Shown here: positions 22,497 through 36,138 of the stretch, one piece after another | How positions within the stretch are numbered: position 1 is the first letter of the stretch | Layout of the letters: each line of letters begins with the position of its first letter | Source of the DNA: Centroberyx gerrardi | Taxonomy: Eukaryota; Chordata; Actinopteri; Beryciformes; Berycidae | Direction: 5' to 3' | DNA: 64,000 nucleotides | NCBI RefSeq assembly: GCF_048128805.1 | Contig: NC_135997.1 | Location: 23,269,815 to 23,333,814 of the forward strand | Notes under the pieces: model-generated | The model's database searches: none | Told to the model about the DNA's origin: nothing | The model's input: only the letters and a program-made list of their open reading frames with translations | Translations under genes and position numbers: made by a program

Positions 22497-23662
22497 TGCA
22501 GTTCAGCAGATTAATGAGCTCGCCCTGAGAGAACCTGACACCGGTAGACGACACAGCACAGACACACTATACATGACACAGCAATAAAGAAAGAAATAAA
22601 GACGCTGGAGGCCGTTCACTGAAGGCTATAGGCGTTACAGCTGTTGTTATACAGTTAAATGGCCCGAGGCTGTAAATATGCACAGTTCACTCAAACAGCC
22701 GAGTCAATATGAAGCAGCTGCGTTAAAACATAACACGTATTTCATTTCCTTTTTTTCTTTTTCTAATGACCAGCATTGGTTTGCACTAGTAGTAAGGAAA
22801 TGGTCACTTTCACATACACACATGCAATCTTATGTCTGTGTCGCCCCAGCTGCCAGTCTGTCCGTTTCTTTTCACATTGCTTTAACCAGAACAATCTGAA
22901 TATTGTTCTTCTCACACCAAAGTTTCACAGTCAGCGGTCACAATAACACAGGAAATTATTATATATAGATATAGGTGCAAGTTTCTCTCATAACAAAAAG
23001 TCACTTGGTGTGCAATGGCTTTTTACTCTAGGTAAAACAAACCTTAAGGCAACAAACAGAAGCCAGGTAACGTATGATATATTCATTCTCTGCTTGTTTT
23101 TTTTTTGCAGTGATGAATTGCGTCTCTCAGGGAGGCGGTGTGTCTTTGCAGTTGCCTTTGATGCTTTTAGTAATAGAACAGGAGAAACTGGAGACTAGAA
23201 AACATCTCCGTTGTGAGGCATTAGGTGTTTGTCTGTACGCACACAGCTGAAACACCAGGGCGCTCAACTCCACACACACTCATAAGGAAATGAGGGAGTG
23301 ACTGCAGAAGAGCAGGTAAAGAGCACGTAGAGTCAAGCTGAGCTTCATCAGTTTAATTAAAATAGTATAACGATCCAGTGTTGGAAGTTTTATGCACCGC
23401 GTAGTGTGAATCTCAGTCCCCTCAATGACTCATTTTAATTTCATAGTCGAAACATAATTAAGTAATTTTCCTGTCATATTTGGGAGGCATCAAGGAGATT
23501 ATGGTTTTAATGTGGGGAACAGAGCAGCAGCAAGACTGTAACTAACAAAACTAAAATCACCCCTCTGCTTGTATGGGGGCAGTTACATCACAGAGATTAT
23601 GTAGTGGTACCACTGCAGGCCTGAGCTGAAGTGAAAAAGTTTTAGAAACTGAACTTCCTTAG

Positions 23663-23804
23663 TCTCTCTCTCTCTCTCTCTCTTGCTCTCTGTATCTCTC
23701 TCTCTCTCTCTCTCTCTCACTGTAACTCTCACTCTCTCTAACACTGACTCTTTTGAATGATTGAATGTTTCTTTGATTCATTCATTCATTCATTCATTCA
23801 TTCA
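23663..23804. repeat. (TC)n followed by (ATTC)n
   Basis: TC repeats with few interruptions span 23663-23718, and about seven ATTC units span 23776-23804. Confidence 0.9.
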
Positions 23805-24087
23805 TAATCCATCCATGCGGTATCTGCTATCCATCCACCCATCTCTCAGTTAATACATTCTGTCACTGTTCCATGCGGAGCAGCTGCAGTAAGGAGTTAC
23901 AGGTACAACTTTCCTCAGAGAGCGGCAGTGAAGTTCCCCAGACTTGAGGAGAATGCATCTGTATCAGCCTCTCAACACCGGTTTATATGAAGAATGCCTT
24001 TTACCCAAGCACAGGCTTTCCATCTGGGAAACCTTTAACACTTTACTGAAATAAGAGAGCAGTTTCTTGTTGTCAGTGGAGTCTTCT

Positions 24088-24134
24088 CTCCTCCTCCTCC
24101 TCCTCCTCCTCCTCCTCCTCCTCCTCCTCCTCCT
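24088..24134. repeat. (CTC)n trinucleotide repeat
   Basis: About 15 uninterrupted CTC/TCC units, a mirror-symmetric polypyrimidine tract. Confidence 0.95.
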
Positions 24135-24741
24135 TTCTCTCTCTTCTTCTTTTATGTCAAACTTGAAAGGGGAGACAAGGCTTATTTGAGAGCGCAGACG
24201 CTTGCTGCAGAGTCGAGGACGTCACTGGAGGAGAAGAGTTCAGAGACTGTGGTGATTCCATGTAGACCGACGATTGTGTCGGCCGCAGTCAACTTGAAAA
24301 TTATTCTGTTGCGATTTCGGCGTCGACTTGGGTGCTCATGTGTAATTCATCATCCAATTCCATTAGGTCTCCTGCGTTTGATATTTAATCAGCATATTAA
24401 TGATGTTTTCGGCGAGGTGCTCATAATTGTCGCCGTGCATATGTGTGCTGTCTGCATGTGTGTGTGTGTGTGTATGTATGTGTACGGGGTATTTGTGCAA
24501 CGTTCGAGAGAGAGAGAGTTGATTTATGTTTTTGTCTTTTCTTGCGTGCATGTACAACATTCTCGTGTGAATTTGCGGATTAACGAGAGATGGCACCAAA
24601 AAAATTTAGCTGGTGTCAAGTCCACCGAGGGATGAATTGGGTGCTTTGTAAAGGAAAGGCAAAAAGCTTTAATTACACACGGATGCTGATGCCCTGTAGG
24701 GCTGCCTGCTGGCTCGGCACATTACAGACAACAATATCCTT

Positions 24742-24748
<7 letters not shown>

Positions 24749-24774
<26 letters not shown>
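24749..24774. repeat. (GT)n microsatellite
   Basis: Thirteen GT units. A looser GT-rich zone continues to 24840, and another lies at 24456-24482. Confidence 0.9.
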
Positions 24775-25474
24775 TTGTGCTTGCTCGTTTGGATGTGCAT
24801 ATGCGTGAGTGTTTATATGCGTGTGTACAGGTGCTTTAGGAAGGAAGGTTTACATTGGAAAGGGGAAATGGAAAGAAAGGAAGAGGGAGAGAGAGAGAGA
24901 CAGAGAGAGAGATGGAGACATTACAACACTAAAGATGCACTGTAATGAATGTCTCTCCGTGACTCTCACAAGGGTAACACTGCCTCTGCTAATTATGCTG
25001 CGGCATAGTGACACTATATGCAGATACACTAATGATGGATGTGATTTAAGAGATCACAAATTGTTTGGTTTTTTCCTCAGGCTAATTATGTGTGGGTGTA
25101 CGTCTATGTGGGTGTGAAGTGTATCACATTACTGAGCATCACATTTTTTTGTACAGCCATGAAAGTGCTGTTTGTAATCTGCCTTTATCTAGCCTATTGA
25201 AGGCTGTGTATGTGCATGTGTAGTATACAGGCTTACCATAATGTCTTCTGTGTGTGTGTGGTCAGTGTGGGCCGCGCGTCTCTGTGTGCGGTGTGTGTAT
25301 TTATGTTGTCGTTGTCTTGTTTGTCGTCTCTTGGGGGTGTGTGGCTTCCTGCACTGTGATGTGGGCTGAAGCGGTGCTGTTTGGATCCACACATGAGTTT
25401 GAGGGGTATAGAGGGGTAGAGGTGGGAACCATACAGCCTAATATTGCAATTCAGTCCATGTTGATACTATACAA

Positions 25475-25782
25475 TAGGGATGGGACGATATGATTATCTC
25501 GCGATACGATTTGATACGTGATATGGGGTTCCTGATTCAATACAACCACGATACGATGTAATAAATAAAAGTTCAATGACATCAAAGTCTGACTGTGCAG
25601 AATTATGTTCATTTCTGAGCCATAGATCTTTCTAGCAATGGCATTGTCTTGTATCTCATTTGTGATTATTACAGCAGAAGAAGATGTAGCTAATATCACG
25701 ATTCATTTTTCTGCCCCACGACACGTATTGTCACATTCTTGTATTGCGATATATTGAATTTCGATATATTGTCCCATCCCGC
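25475..25782. mobile_element. hAT-like MITE with GGGATGGGAC ends
   Basis: The left end TAGGGATGGGACGATAT and the right end ATATTGTCCCATCCC are inverted repeats of at least 10 perfect bases, extended imperfectly by CGATAT motifs. The 300-bp interior is non-coding and rich in CGATA strings. A clean 8-bp target duplication was not found, so the superfamily call is tentative. Confidence 0.6.
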
Positions 25783-26247
25783 CAAGTATCAGTATTTTTA
25801 TTTAGAATCAGAATCGTATGATAGAGACATGCAAGGTAAGCAATACAAAGGGTTTGACTCAGCAGATGATGTGTGGTTGTCTAGGATCACACTCAGTGCC
25901 ACTTTAAAGTGCTCAATAGTAGAACTGTACTGTGTATGTGAGATTTACATTTCAAAACTTTTCAATGGAAGAATGATACTCTTGTTCTTGTAATGGGTTT
26001 TGTTATCTTATTGCCTTAAATTATATTGTTTCAGCTGTTTACTGCAGTCAAATAAAAACTCAAAATGCACAATATATTGTAGTATCGACTCGCAGTGCTT
26101 ACAGTAAGCAAAACATTCAGAATTGGGAGTTCTGTATCATGGAGGATCTGCCATAATAATGTTGTATAGGTGAACTTATTGGTGATATTCACCCCCAATA
26201 GTGAATGTGCTGTTCTGTAATAGTCAGCAACTTTTCAGTCCGGAGCT

Positions 26248-26279
26248 CACACACACACACACACATACACACACACACA
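26248..26279. repeat. (CA)n microsatellite
   Basis: CA units with one CATA interruption. Confidence 0.9.
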
Positions 26280-29200
26280 AACACAGGAGATACACGGAAG
26301 AGGAGCGCTTCCTGAACAAAATAGATGTGCTTGTTGTTTCTAAAGTCATATTCAGCAATTATTCTCTTTCTATTATCATCCTGGCCAAAATGCTGATGTT
26401 CATTTTGACTTATTTCCCTGTATGCATTTAATTTACATATGATTTCCTTGAAATTATTGAAAGTTAAACACAAACATGCTGAAAACTGGAGGTATATATT
26501 ATGAAATCTTGACAAGAATGTTACAAAAGCTACGCAGTTGAATCCATTATACCATACATTATAGATAAAGGTTGGATTGATTATTTCACTAATAGCATCA
26601 CTGATAATAGCAGTGTGTCATGTCCAGTTTGCACATCTGGGGATTGCATGTCCACTGAATTTGCCCACCTCACACCTTCACTATGCCAAGATATGTGCTA
26701 CAATAATATTCTGTTTTTCTTTTTGCTTGCATTTCCTTTGTATTTTATATATATTCAAGCAAAAATAGCCCTGATAGCAGCTCATTCTCCTGCAAAATGT
26801 GGCACTTATCAGTTTGAACTTGACTGTACCTGTGAGATCATTGTCACATCTTGTCTGAATTTGTGTCCAGTTGTTTGCAGCAATTCTGTTCATGTTACAG
26901 ATACACATAATGACAAAATAGCATGCAATACTTATTGAAACCTTCCACTTCAATCTGTTTGCCATTTGTTAAAATCAGGAAGTCTGACAAATCATAGCTT
27001 ACAGGAATGTAACGCTGAAATAGGCTGGCCTATTGTTTAATTTTCTTTTTAGCAGAGCAATTTGTCTTTGAGGATACAGCGTGGTCAATGCATTTCTAGT
27101 TGTATCAATATGAGACAGCAGAAATGCAGAGCAGCACTCGACTCCACTCCTAATATAGCAAAAAGACAATGCAGCATCTCTCTCCTGACTAGAATGCAAA
27201 TCAGCCTGCGTGATTCCATTCACGTGATTGGAGGAAATCTTCTTCCAACATGCATTCTCTGGAGGGCACGACCAAAAGTGGGAAGTATTTTGGCGGCCTT
27301 GAGAATGGGCCTATCATGTTGAATCTTGCACTCTAACTGGAGCTTTAGGAATTTCATAAATCAAACGTAACATGTTTCCTACAATCATCTCAATGCTTGA
27401 ATTTATGGTATTAGCGTTACTGTCTGTATAAATACCCATTTACCTGCTCATCATCTTTCAGTTAAATTTGTGCAAAATTCTAGCTACAGTACATACAGCT
27501 AATTTAACATGATTAATGGCTGATCTTTCAAAGTATAATCACTCCTACTGTAAACTGAAATACCAACAGTTGACTAAATGAGATGAGGTTCTTTTTAGTT
27601 CATGGGTTCAAGCCTGCAATACAGCAGGTCTCAACATGTAGACAAAACTTTATTGTTTTCACCACAAACTGCTTACTCTGTTCCTCTGTCTTTTAAAATC
27701 AAGACAATGATGTGAGACAGACCCAAATTTCTCCCAGTATATCCATGCTGTTTACCTGGTCTGCCAGGGAACCTTCGCTTTTCGTTGGCTGAATCTAAAC
27801 TGAAGCATTGTGAATGTCAGCGGTAGGATCTTCTCCCGGAAAACACAGGAACAGAAGTTAAAACAAACCTCAGCTCTTCGGCTGGCTGGATCGGGATTTC
27901 CATTCGGGAGTTGACCTGGGAAAAGAGTAAAACTCTGCTTGCAGTCTGCACTGATATAAATTGCATCTAGGCCTATCAATTTTTCACAGGGCTTCGGAAT
28001 AGAAACGTTGATATGCTAAAGAAGTGCTTTTGTTAAATCTCCTTGGTTGTGGTTTGAAAAGGAGTGACTCTGAATTTAGCAACAGTATGAGACGTTTCCC
28101 ACTGCTAGATACTTCAAAACATCTCATTCTGGTGCGGCTGATACATTTCTTAGGGTTCATTTTGTGGTTCATGAGGAAAGTTGTGTGGCTCCTGCGGTGC
28201 CTTTGCCCTTTAATTCAGTGGCATCATTTATCACAACAATGGAACAACTGAATGAATGTTGACTTCATTGTGATGTATTGTGCGCTGTCATGTTGCTCAA
28301 GATATTTTGCCTTTTTTCTGCATCATGCCTCCACATACCTCTAGAAACAGAATAGAAACTGGATGAAAGTCAGAGTTCTGACACTGGCTGAGATGTGACA
28401 CAGTCTGTGCCACTGTGCTCTGCATTTTATGTGAGTGCATCTGAAGGCCTACATTGCCAAATGTGGAAATGTGAAATAAGAAATGAAATAAGATATTTCC
28501 GTACTAATCTGATACAGTAATTTTTTTTTTTATGTAAAGAATGTTGAAAGTTTTGAATCAGTGTTTAAATAAATAAGGTCTTGCGCTCACAGATGTCAGA
28601 GAATGTGAAGCTATTCATTAATACATAACGCGGCAAATTTTCTGCCTCCTGAAGTTTGTCTGGAATATCAGAACAGGCCAATCACCGATCTCACACTTTG
28701 ATTGAATATCTGTTCACAACTGCTAATGAGTCAGAACATTTCTAATGCAGGAATGACTGCGGCTGCATCAGGTAGGCAATTCACATGTATTTGATGAGGA
28801 TAGTGTTTCACATATATAGATTTACAGTATTTGTTGTGGCCCATCGCAGTATCAGTCCTATATCAGCAGCCATATCAGCAGTCTTTTTCCTTTTTCAGCA
28901 GTGTTCACCACCACAAAAAACCTATAGAGACACTCAAGGGGAATCTGCAGATCGATTTTTTCCCAAGCTCTATATTAACAGGGGGAATACATTCAATAAT
29001 TTGTATTAACAAAGGCAACACCTTCCACCTTTTCCCCTTCAAATGCCCCCCTGACTGTGTCCGGATCCCCGGTGCGACCTAATGGCAGGCTACTGTACCT
29101 CTCTGCTCCGTCCAGTAGTCCACTGTGGTCTATTTTTACACTCTTGCTATAGCAGAGCGACTGTATGTGCGTGGAATATTAAGCGCTCCCCCTCTCTCTC

Positions 29201-30278
29201 TCTCTCGCTGTTGGTAAGTCGAGTCGTCATCGGCTCGATTCCATACGCACAACGGTGCACACTTCAGTCAAGTGCCAGCCAAAGAGCTCCTGCTTCTTCT
29301 CCTCCGCTGCTCTTTCACTTTCTCTCTCGCTCTTCCATACACACATACAAACACTCGCTCACAGTCTTCCTCTTTCTTTCTCTCCTTCTCTCCTCTCTCT
29401 CATCCCTCTATATCCCCCTTGTCTCTTTACTGAGCTTAGCTTCTCCAGCCTAGCCTCCTCTTCCTGGCATGGGAAGCAGCGTGATTACTAAGTAGACGGG
29501 GCAAGAGGCTACTTTGTAATCTCCTGATGTCCCGGGGAGAGCTGGTGTACCAATACATAGGGCTGATCAGACCTGTCTTTTTCTCAGTGTGTGTGTGTAT
29601 TTGTAAAGACTAGAAGAAGAAGAAGGCCTGTGGGAGCTCTTCCTCTCTCCCTCTTTCTTCTTGGCTCTCAGAGAGGTGGACGGCATGAGAATGACTCACT
29701 GTCAGAGAGATTGATCTCCCAGGCATGATGCGCGCTCTCAGATATTGGCATTTCCTACTTTTAGCTGCTGACATTTTGTATAACATACTGCTTTATGTTA
29801 AAGTTAAACTGCTATTTTGGACGTTCATGGACCGAGCTCTTGTTCTGCAGTGCTAACATTTTTGTGTTTGTGTAACAGATTTGAGAGGATGAAATATTAT
29901 TGTCCATTTAAGACAGTGAGTTAGTTAGTTGAGTGAGTTATGCAGGCAAGCATAGAACTGGTAATTCTTCTCTGTCAGGACTCCCAGAAATATTGATTTG
30001 TCCCAATGTTTGTTAAATGTATTTTAAATTAAAATGTACAGGGAAAGAGACAAGGTGAAGCCCCCCCGATTTGGGATAGTTGACATGAAAGACATGTTTA
30101 GCACTACATATGATGTTTTGAGCACCAGCTTCTCTTATACTTACTTATGCAAAGTACAATCAGACCAAGCTGATCAATATTGGGGACAGCTTTATTTGAC
30201 AGTCTTCTGATCAACACATTTGTGCTGAACAAGCTGCTACCTGACTTCTTTCTGTCTTTCTTAGATAGACAGACACAT

Positions 30279-30280
<2 letters not shown>

Positions 30281-30345
<65 letters not shown>

Positions 30346-30427
30346 AACATACATACATACATACATACATGCATGAGTGTGCATACATACACAAATAGAC
30401 AAACAGACTGCCAGAGACACACATACT

Positions 30428-30472
<45 letters not shown>

Positions 30473-30488
30473 TACACACACACATACA
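30281..30488. repeat. Compound (AC)n-(CATA)n-(AC)n microsatellite
   Basis: About 30 AC units (30281-30339) are followed by CATA units (30349-30370), a short unique stretch, a second AC run (30431-30468) and CATACA units. Three long frames through it are artefacts. Confidence 0.95.
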
Positions 30489-30871
30489 CGCATGCCTTCT
30501 GTCATTAGTACCATGGCTGGCAATGAATATATTCCAGACACGTTTTTCATCAATCACTGCAGCTCCAAGGGCCACAGTATGAAATATAGATTTGGACGTC
30601 CGCAGAAAATCTAATTGGCTGGATTGGCACTCAGCCCTTCTGCAGTAATGTGTGTTTTGGGCTGCAGTGGAGCTCTCTGTGCTCGTTTTAAGGATCTTGG
30701 CTCCAGCTTTTGAGATGGTCATCATGAAAACAGAGAGCTGGAAGGCGTAGCTAATGTTTGAGAGTCACCATCCTATCCAGCAGCTATCCTAGCTCGTCCT
30801 GCAGCCAGGCCTGTTCAGGCTTTACAGACTGCCCAGTCTGACTCAAGGGGGTTTTCATGGGGGAATAATGC

Positions 30872-31415
30872 CAAGTCAAGTCAAGTTGGGTTTATTTATA
30901 TAGCCCTTCATCACAAAAGCATGTCACAAAGGACTTTACAAAGACGAGCCTACCTAGATCTAACTAATCAACAATCAATCACAAAACCAAAAGATGCAAT
31001 ACAATGTACAAACAAAATAAAACACAAGGAAGCAAAACAAAGCACAAGACACAAGATAACATGTTGGAAAGACATAACAGGCCTACCTAACCTACCTGGC
31101 CTAGCATACCCAACACTACCAACCTTAGACCCTCAGTGAAGGCAAGGAAAAGCTACTAAGAAAACCTTATTAGGGAAAAAAAAAATGGGAGAAGCCTTGG
31201 GCGGCACAAGTCCAAGAGGGATCCCCCACCGGGATGGCTGAGCGTGCAATAGGTCCCGGGACAAAACAATGCCCTCTACTTCCCAACAAATCTGGCAGAC
31301 AGTCAACAGCAATTGGTTTTTCCCCTCTTCGTTTGCCACACCCTCAGCCTGCTGTCTCTGTGTCCATGTGGGTGCGACATGCACAGCCAGCTAGAATACA
31401 CACAAAATGATGCCC
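30872..31415 (+). repeat. Dispersed fish repeat, longer copy
   Basis: It starts with CAAGTCAAGTCAAGTTGGG and TTTATTTATATAGCCC as in the copy at 600. It continues through an A-rich stretch to AAGGAAAAGCTACTAAG, then GGGAAAAAAAAAATGGGAG and AGAGGGATCCCCCACCGGG, ending near 31400. This order is familiar from a repeat widespread in teleost genomes. The class (SINE-like or DNA element) is not clear from one copy. Confidence 0.6.
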
Positions 31416-33129
31416 ATCAACCCCATAGTTTTGAGGAACACGTTGGATTGTGATGGGTTGGAGAGAAAAAAAACAAAAATCACATACTTTTGAATATATA
31501 GGTGATAACTTGTTAGATTACTGGCTGTGAGAATGTCGAAACAAACACTATTTTATATATCTTGTACATGCTTGTGTATGAGCATAATTACACTATTAAG
31601 CTTGCAGTCTTCAAGTTAGCATAAATTGTCCATTTAGCTTCATATTGCATGGATTTGGAAAGAAAGTAATTATTAGTATAGTAATAGTAAGTATAGTTTC
31701 AAATGGAAGTAATCCAAACGTTACTGAATGCATTCAGATTAAAACTGTGAGCCATCCACTGGATTACGTTAGCAAGTTTTTAAGCAGATAACCAGTTATT
31801 TGTAACTTTATTTTTTGAAAGTAACCTCCTCAACTTGCTTCTGGATAAAAATGCTTTTCTTTTAATGCCATCTGAAACTGCCTCGCCTACTACTTATTTC
31901 TAATATACACAGGCATCATCTAATTAGTCTTCTCAGGTTGGTTTCTGGGTCTCCAGCACCGAGACGAGGGCAGCACTTAATTTCCATGCTTTGACACAAT
32001 CCCTTGCTTTTCACTGATGATGAGATGCAAGCTGCAGCTTGTGTTCTCTTTGACTAGCCTTTCTTTTCTTCTGTCTCTTCCCTCCCTCTCTCTCATTTTT
32101 CTCTTGGTCTTTCTGTCTTGTTGCTTCTCTTGTCTCTCTCTTTCTATTTTTCTCTCTCTCCAGAGCCTCATCGGGATCTCAAATCAGCTATATCAAAAGA
32201 CTGAAAAGGTTCTCTGCCTCAATTAGGGATAAATACCAACTCAGAAGAGCCCATAATGTACGGGCTGCTGCTGTGGCTTCACTGTGAAAACTTTCCTCCA
32301 TTTACATTTGCTCTGCATGGCTGGCCTGATGAAAGACAGCGGCGCCTCATTTGAAATTCAAGATTTCTTTTTCCCACCCGCTCTTCCCTAACAGAGATCT
32401 AAGCAGCAGTTTGATTGGAAGATTTACTCACTGACTGCACTGGCTGAGGATTTGACTAATCCCAGCAGGCCTGTTGGGCAAAAGATGACAAGGTAATTTC
32501 CTCTGTGTTTGATTTAGCCTCAATGGCTAACTTCCTTACATGAAAATCCCTTCCCTTCTTGTGAAGGTGCAAACATCTTTCTTTTCTGTTTTATCTCCAT
32601 GGTCCTTGTAGGTTGCAGCCCATTTACACAGGATTTGATTTGTCCAAAGTGATATAGGCTAATTATGCAAAATGCTGTATATTCTGTGTAATTCATTCTG
32701 TTTAATTCAGTTTGTTATTCAGTTTCTTACTTATTGAATAAGTATTGAATAAGTTGGTCTTCCCAGAAAGTCAACACAGCAATATAGTTATTGCACGACA
32801 AATGGGTATTCTATTATACCTCCGTTATTTTTTGAGAAAATAGGTTTTGTGCAACATAACATAACTTGCTGCACACATTAGTTTGAAGATAAGGTCCCAA
32901 TCCAGTGAGCCAAGTCATTAGGCTTCTCTCTGGTCCTGGTTGTGTATGGTCTTGTCACAGCGCTAGTGCCTCCCAGCCAGCCAGTGACTTTCTACCGTCC
33001 TTGGATTTTGGGTGACGCTAGGGAACCACGGGTCTCCATGGCAACAAGCTTATTACATCACTGCTCTCCAGCTGCTGTCGTCAAGCTGGTGTTTGGCCAG
33101 GCTCTGCGGCAGCCCAGCAGTGACTCGGC

Positions 33130-33166
<37 letters not shown>

Positions 33167-36113
33167 TGAGCGTGCCAGAACCCTCACTCTAACCTCCTAC
33201 TACTAGAAGAGCATGGTCAACGTACACAACAAGCAGGCTATGTGCTGGGTTACATTTGCACAGTGGGCAGTTTGTTTAAATGCATCAGTGGGGATCGTGG
33301 GAAGGGAGATAATTGTTTCCATTCAGATTTTTGGTCTAAAATCTATAGGAGGAGGAGATTGAACAATTTGTGCTAAAAAGCTGGGTGCCATCTCTCTTAA
33401 GCGTCCTGCTTGTGCATGTCTGAGCCACACGTCAATTTGAACCTCAAACGTGTATAATCAGCATAAGATCATAAAACCATTCATGCTAGTGTCACATTTC
33501 ACAGTTTTCTCACTCTTAATCAGAGCAGCTTACAGTAAACACAACTAGCAGAATAGGCGAACATTCATATGTTACAATCATCACTAAGCCCAATGATACA
33601 GTATAAGAAACAAAGCTGAGAAAAGAAAGAGGAAATGGCAAGGAGCCAAGGAGGGGCTAAAGAAGATGATCCCCCTTATTAATACAATTTATTACACATG
33701 AACCAGTAGATTTTATGGAAACTGTATAAGTGAAAACAAGAATTTGTTAGACCACCATGAATTGGAGTTATTGAAATAATTGAACCTGTCCAGTGGTGCA
33801 GTACAGCGAGTTGAGTTTGTCAAGTTTTTGCTGTGGCTCCTGAGACTCTGATAGCTTAGCTTCTCCTCTTCACTTGTAGCCTCCTTTACCCCAGTTTGGC
33901 TTTTGCCTGGGGGAAGGTTAGTCCTTAAAACATTTGGCACTGTTTTAATGGGGTTAACAGTCTGTCTTAGCCCAATTTTCAGTGGGCTGCGTCCCTGTAG
34001 ATCCCTGTGATAGATGGCCATATGAAAGTGGAAGCAGCTTCACTTTGGCTGGTTGAGATTTTTGTGGGTATGTGTGTGTGAAGGACGTGGTGGCGGTTGG
34101 GCCGAAAAGGTCGGAGATCACAAAGGTTTAAAAAGCCAACTTAATCAGCTCTGTCACTTACCAAACCCCAGTGCAGCTGGTTCTCCTTTCTTAACCCATG
34201 TGCCTGCCAGCCAGGTTGTTTCAAGCTCAAGAAGGTTGAAAAAATTCATCCGTGTCCCCCGGCCCCGTCATTCATCAAGCCGCCATTGCCGCCGCAGACA
34301 GGACAGCGAATCCCTGAAGGCCTCTTGTACTTCCTGCCTCACCAGAGGTCAATGTGACCTTGCTGCCTGACTGAACTCTCTCCATTCTGAGTGCGTCCCC
34401 GCAGACGCGAAACATTTATGCATACACGGTGTGCCGTCGACCCGGGGCTCTCCCAGAGAGGAGAGAGACGAGGACAGAGGAGGTGGAGAGCATCAGGTGA
34501 GCTGTTGCCGGAATGAGAGGAGAGAAGAGGGAGGAGGAGAGGATGAAGGGGAGAGAAGAGAGGTGAAGGAGAGCTGCAGGTGAGCTGTCAGTGGATGAGT
34601 CTCACCTGGCTGTGGCATACCTAACAAGACATTACCAATGTGAGTTGGGTGAGAAAGATTGATGAAAATTATATAAGCTATTTGCTACATTTACTCCTCG
34701 GAGCAGGAGCTTCTGCCCATGAAAGCTTCGAAAATCTATGGATTTTAAATGTATTTCAGCTGGGGGTCTGGCCTTGATGCGTCGTCCTTTCTCCAGTGTT
34801 ACCCGTCTTTCTCCATACCTGCTCGTCCACTTCTTACATAATTCAGGTTCTTGCATTTTAGAGCAATATCTAAAATAAGAGCTATGGTGTCAGCACACAT
34901 ATCTGCAGGACGGGCATGGGGGGGCGGGGATTAAAAATGTATAAATTGTCTGAAGGTGGAGGATAATGCAGCACAATGAGAGGTGAGGTCTAGGCAGATG
35001 CGCATGGATAGCACCGACAGCCTTCGTTCTCAGTGAAGCAGAGCGCACTGCAGGGTGAACTATCTGGCAAAGAAAGAAAGCTGGCTGGTGGCTGAGTGGG
35101 GGTGAGACACAGAGAAAGAGGGGGAGAGAGAATGAGAGGGAGGGGGGGTAGGAAGAGAGAAAAGATGAAATAACCACACTCAGAGACTCCAATCCCCTTA
35201 AATTCTCTGAATGCCATTTTCATAATATTCTGTTCCACTGTGTTCTGACAGCAAGTTTAAAGCATGTATAATTTGCTGTCAGAGGAAAATATTATGTGGT
35301 CCAGAGACCCTGTCTGGCTCTGCGTTTTCAATATCTCTAAAAAGTCAATTTGCTTTGTGAGTTCACACTTTGAATTTTCAGTGATTGAACACAATTTGTG
35401 TACATGCATGGTGTGCATGTGCATGTCCAGGATTGAGTAGGTTGTTTTAAAAATGGATTCCACCACAGTTACTAGTTACAGTACCTTGTCAAAATCAGTT
35501 TCGGAATACAAAGGATTACCCGATCTCAGCAATGTATTCTTATTACTTTACGTTACTTTTAGATTACTTTTCCATATTTGAGGTATAAAGAGAGTGTATA
35601 TAGAGACAGGCCATTATTTCTTTTGGCAGGTCCACAGTACCAGGTATGACTAAAAGTAATAGAATTTACTGGTATTCTGTAAAGAATCGTGCTGCTCAAA
35701 TTTATACAATTGCCTTTTTTTCACAAGTATCTGTACATACATTACAGTACATAATTCTTTTTAGGTCAATATAATGTCATTACGATCCAACCCAGTGCAT
35801 GTCTGGACGTTTGTGTACAAGCATGTGTATGTGTGTTTGTGTGTGTTTGTGTGTGTGTGTAGACTGCCTGTCAATCATGTATTACTGCAGCCATTTATTC
35901 TGATAAGGTCAGTCATTCTCTAGCTGCTTGCACTGACGGGACTGCTTCATTTTGAGCAGGGATCAATCACAGGGAAAACCAAAGGTCTTTCTTATGAAAG
36001 TTCACAGTGGAGAGAGACAGGACAGAAGGGGGAGAGAGACTGTATGGCATGTCACAAACAATGCAAGCAGGATTCCAATCATAACTTCACAGCTATCAAC
36101 ATGTTCCCCTCTT
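31416..36113. other. Intronic DNA without a recognised gene
   Basis: Unique AT-rich DNA, a pyrimidine-rich zone (32055-32165), an (AC)n at 33135-33163 and a purine-rich zone (34440-34590). No exon-like structure was recognised. Confidence 0.6.
33135..33163. repeat. (CA)n microsatellite
   Basis: About 14 CA units. Confidence 0.9.
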
Positions 36114-36138
36114 TTTCCCCCCTCATTATGTTTTCGGG

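Larger units (their letters stand above)
25783..30869. other. Intronic DNA without a recognised gene
   Basis: Mostly unique AT-rich DNA. It includes a (CA)n at 26248-26279, a polypyrimidine-rich stretch at 29185-29410, and the large CA/CATA cluster at 30281-30488. Open frames at 26577-26965 and 29082-29453 lack similarity or splice context. Confidence 0.6.

Noticed and set aside
24186..24635. 149-codon plus-strand frame
   Set aside because: Runs through GT-rich simple sequence and has no recognised domain.
30104..30725. Cys-Val-rich minus-strand frames of 149-154 codons
   Set aside because: They are translations of (AC)n/(CATA)n repeats.
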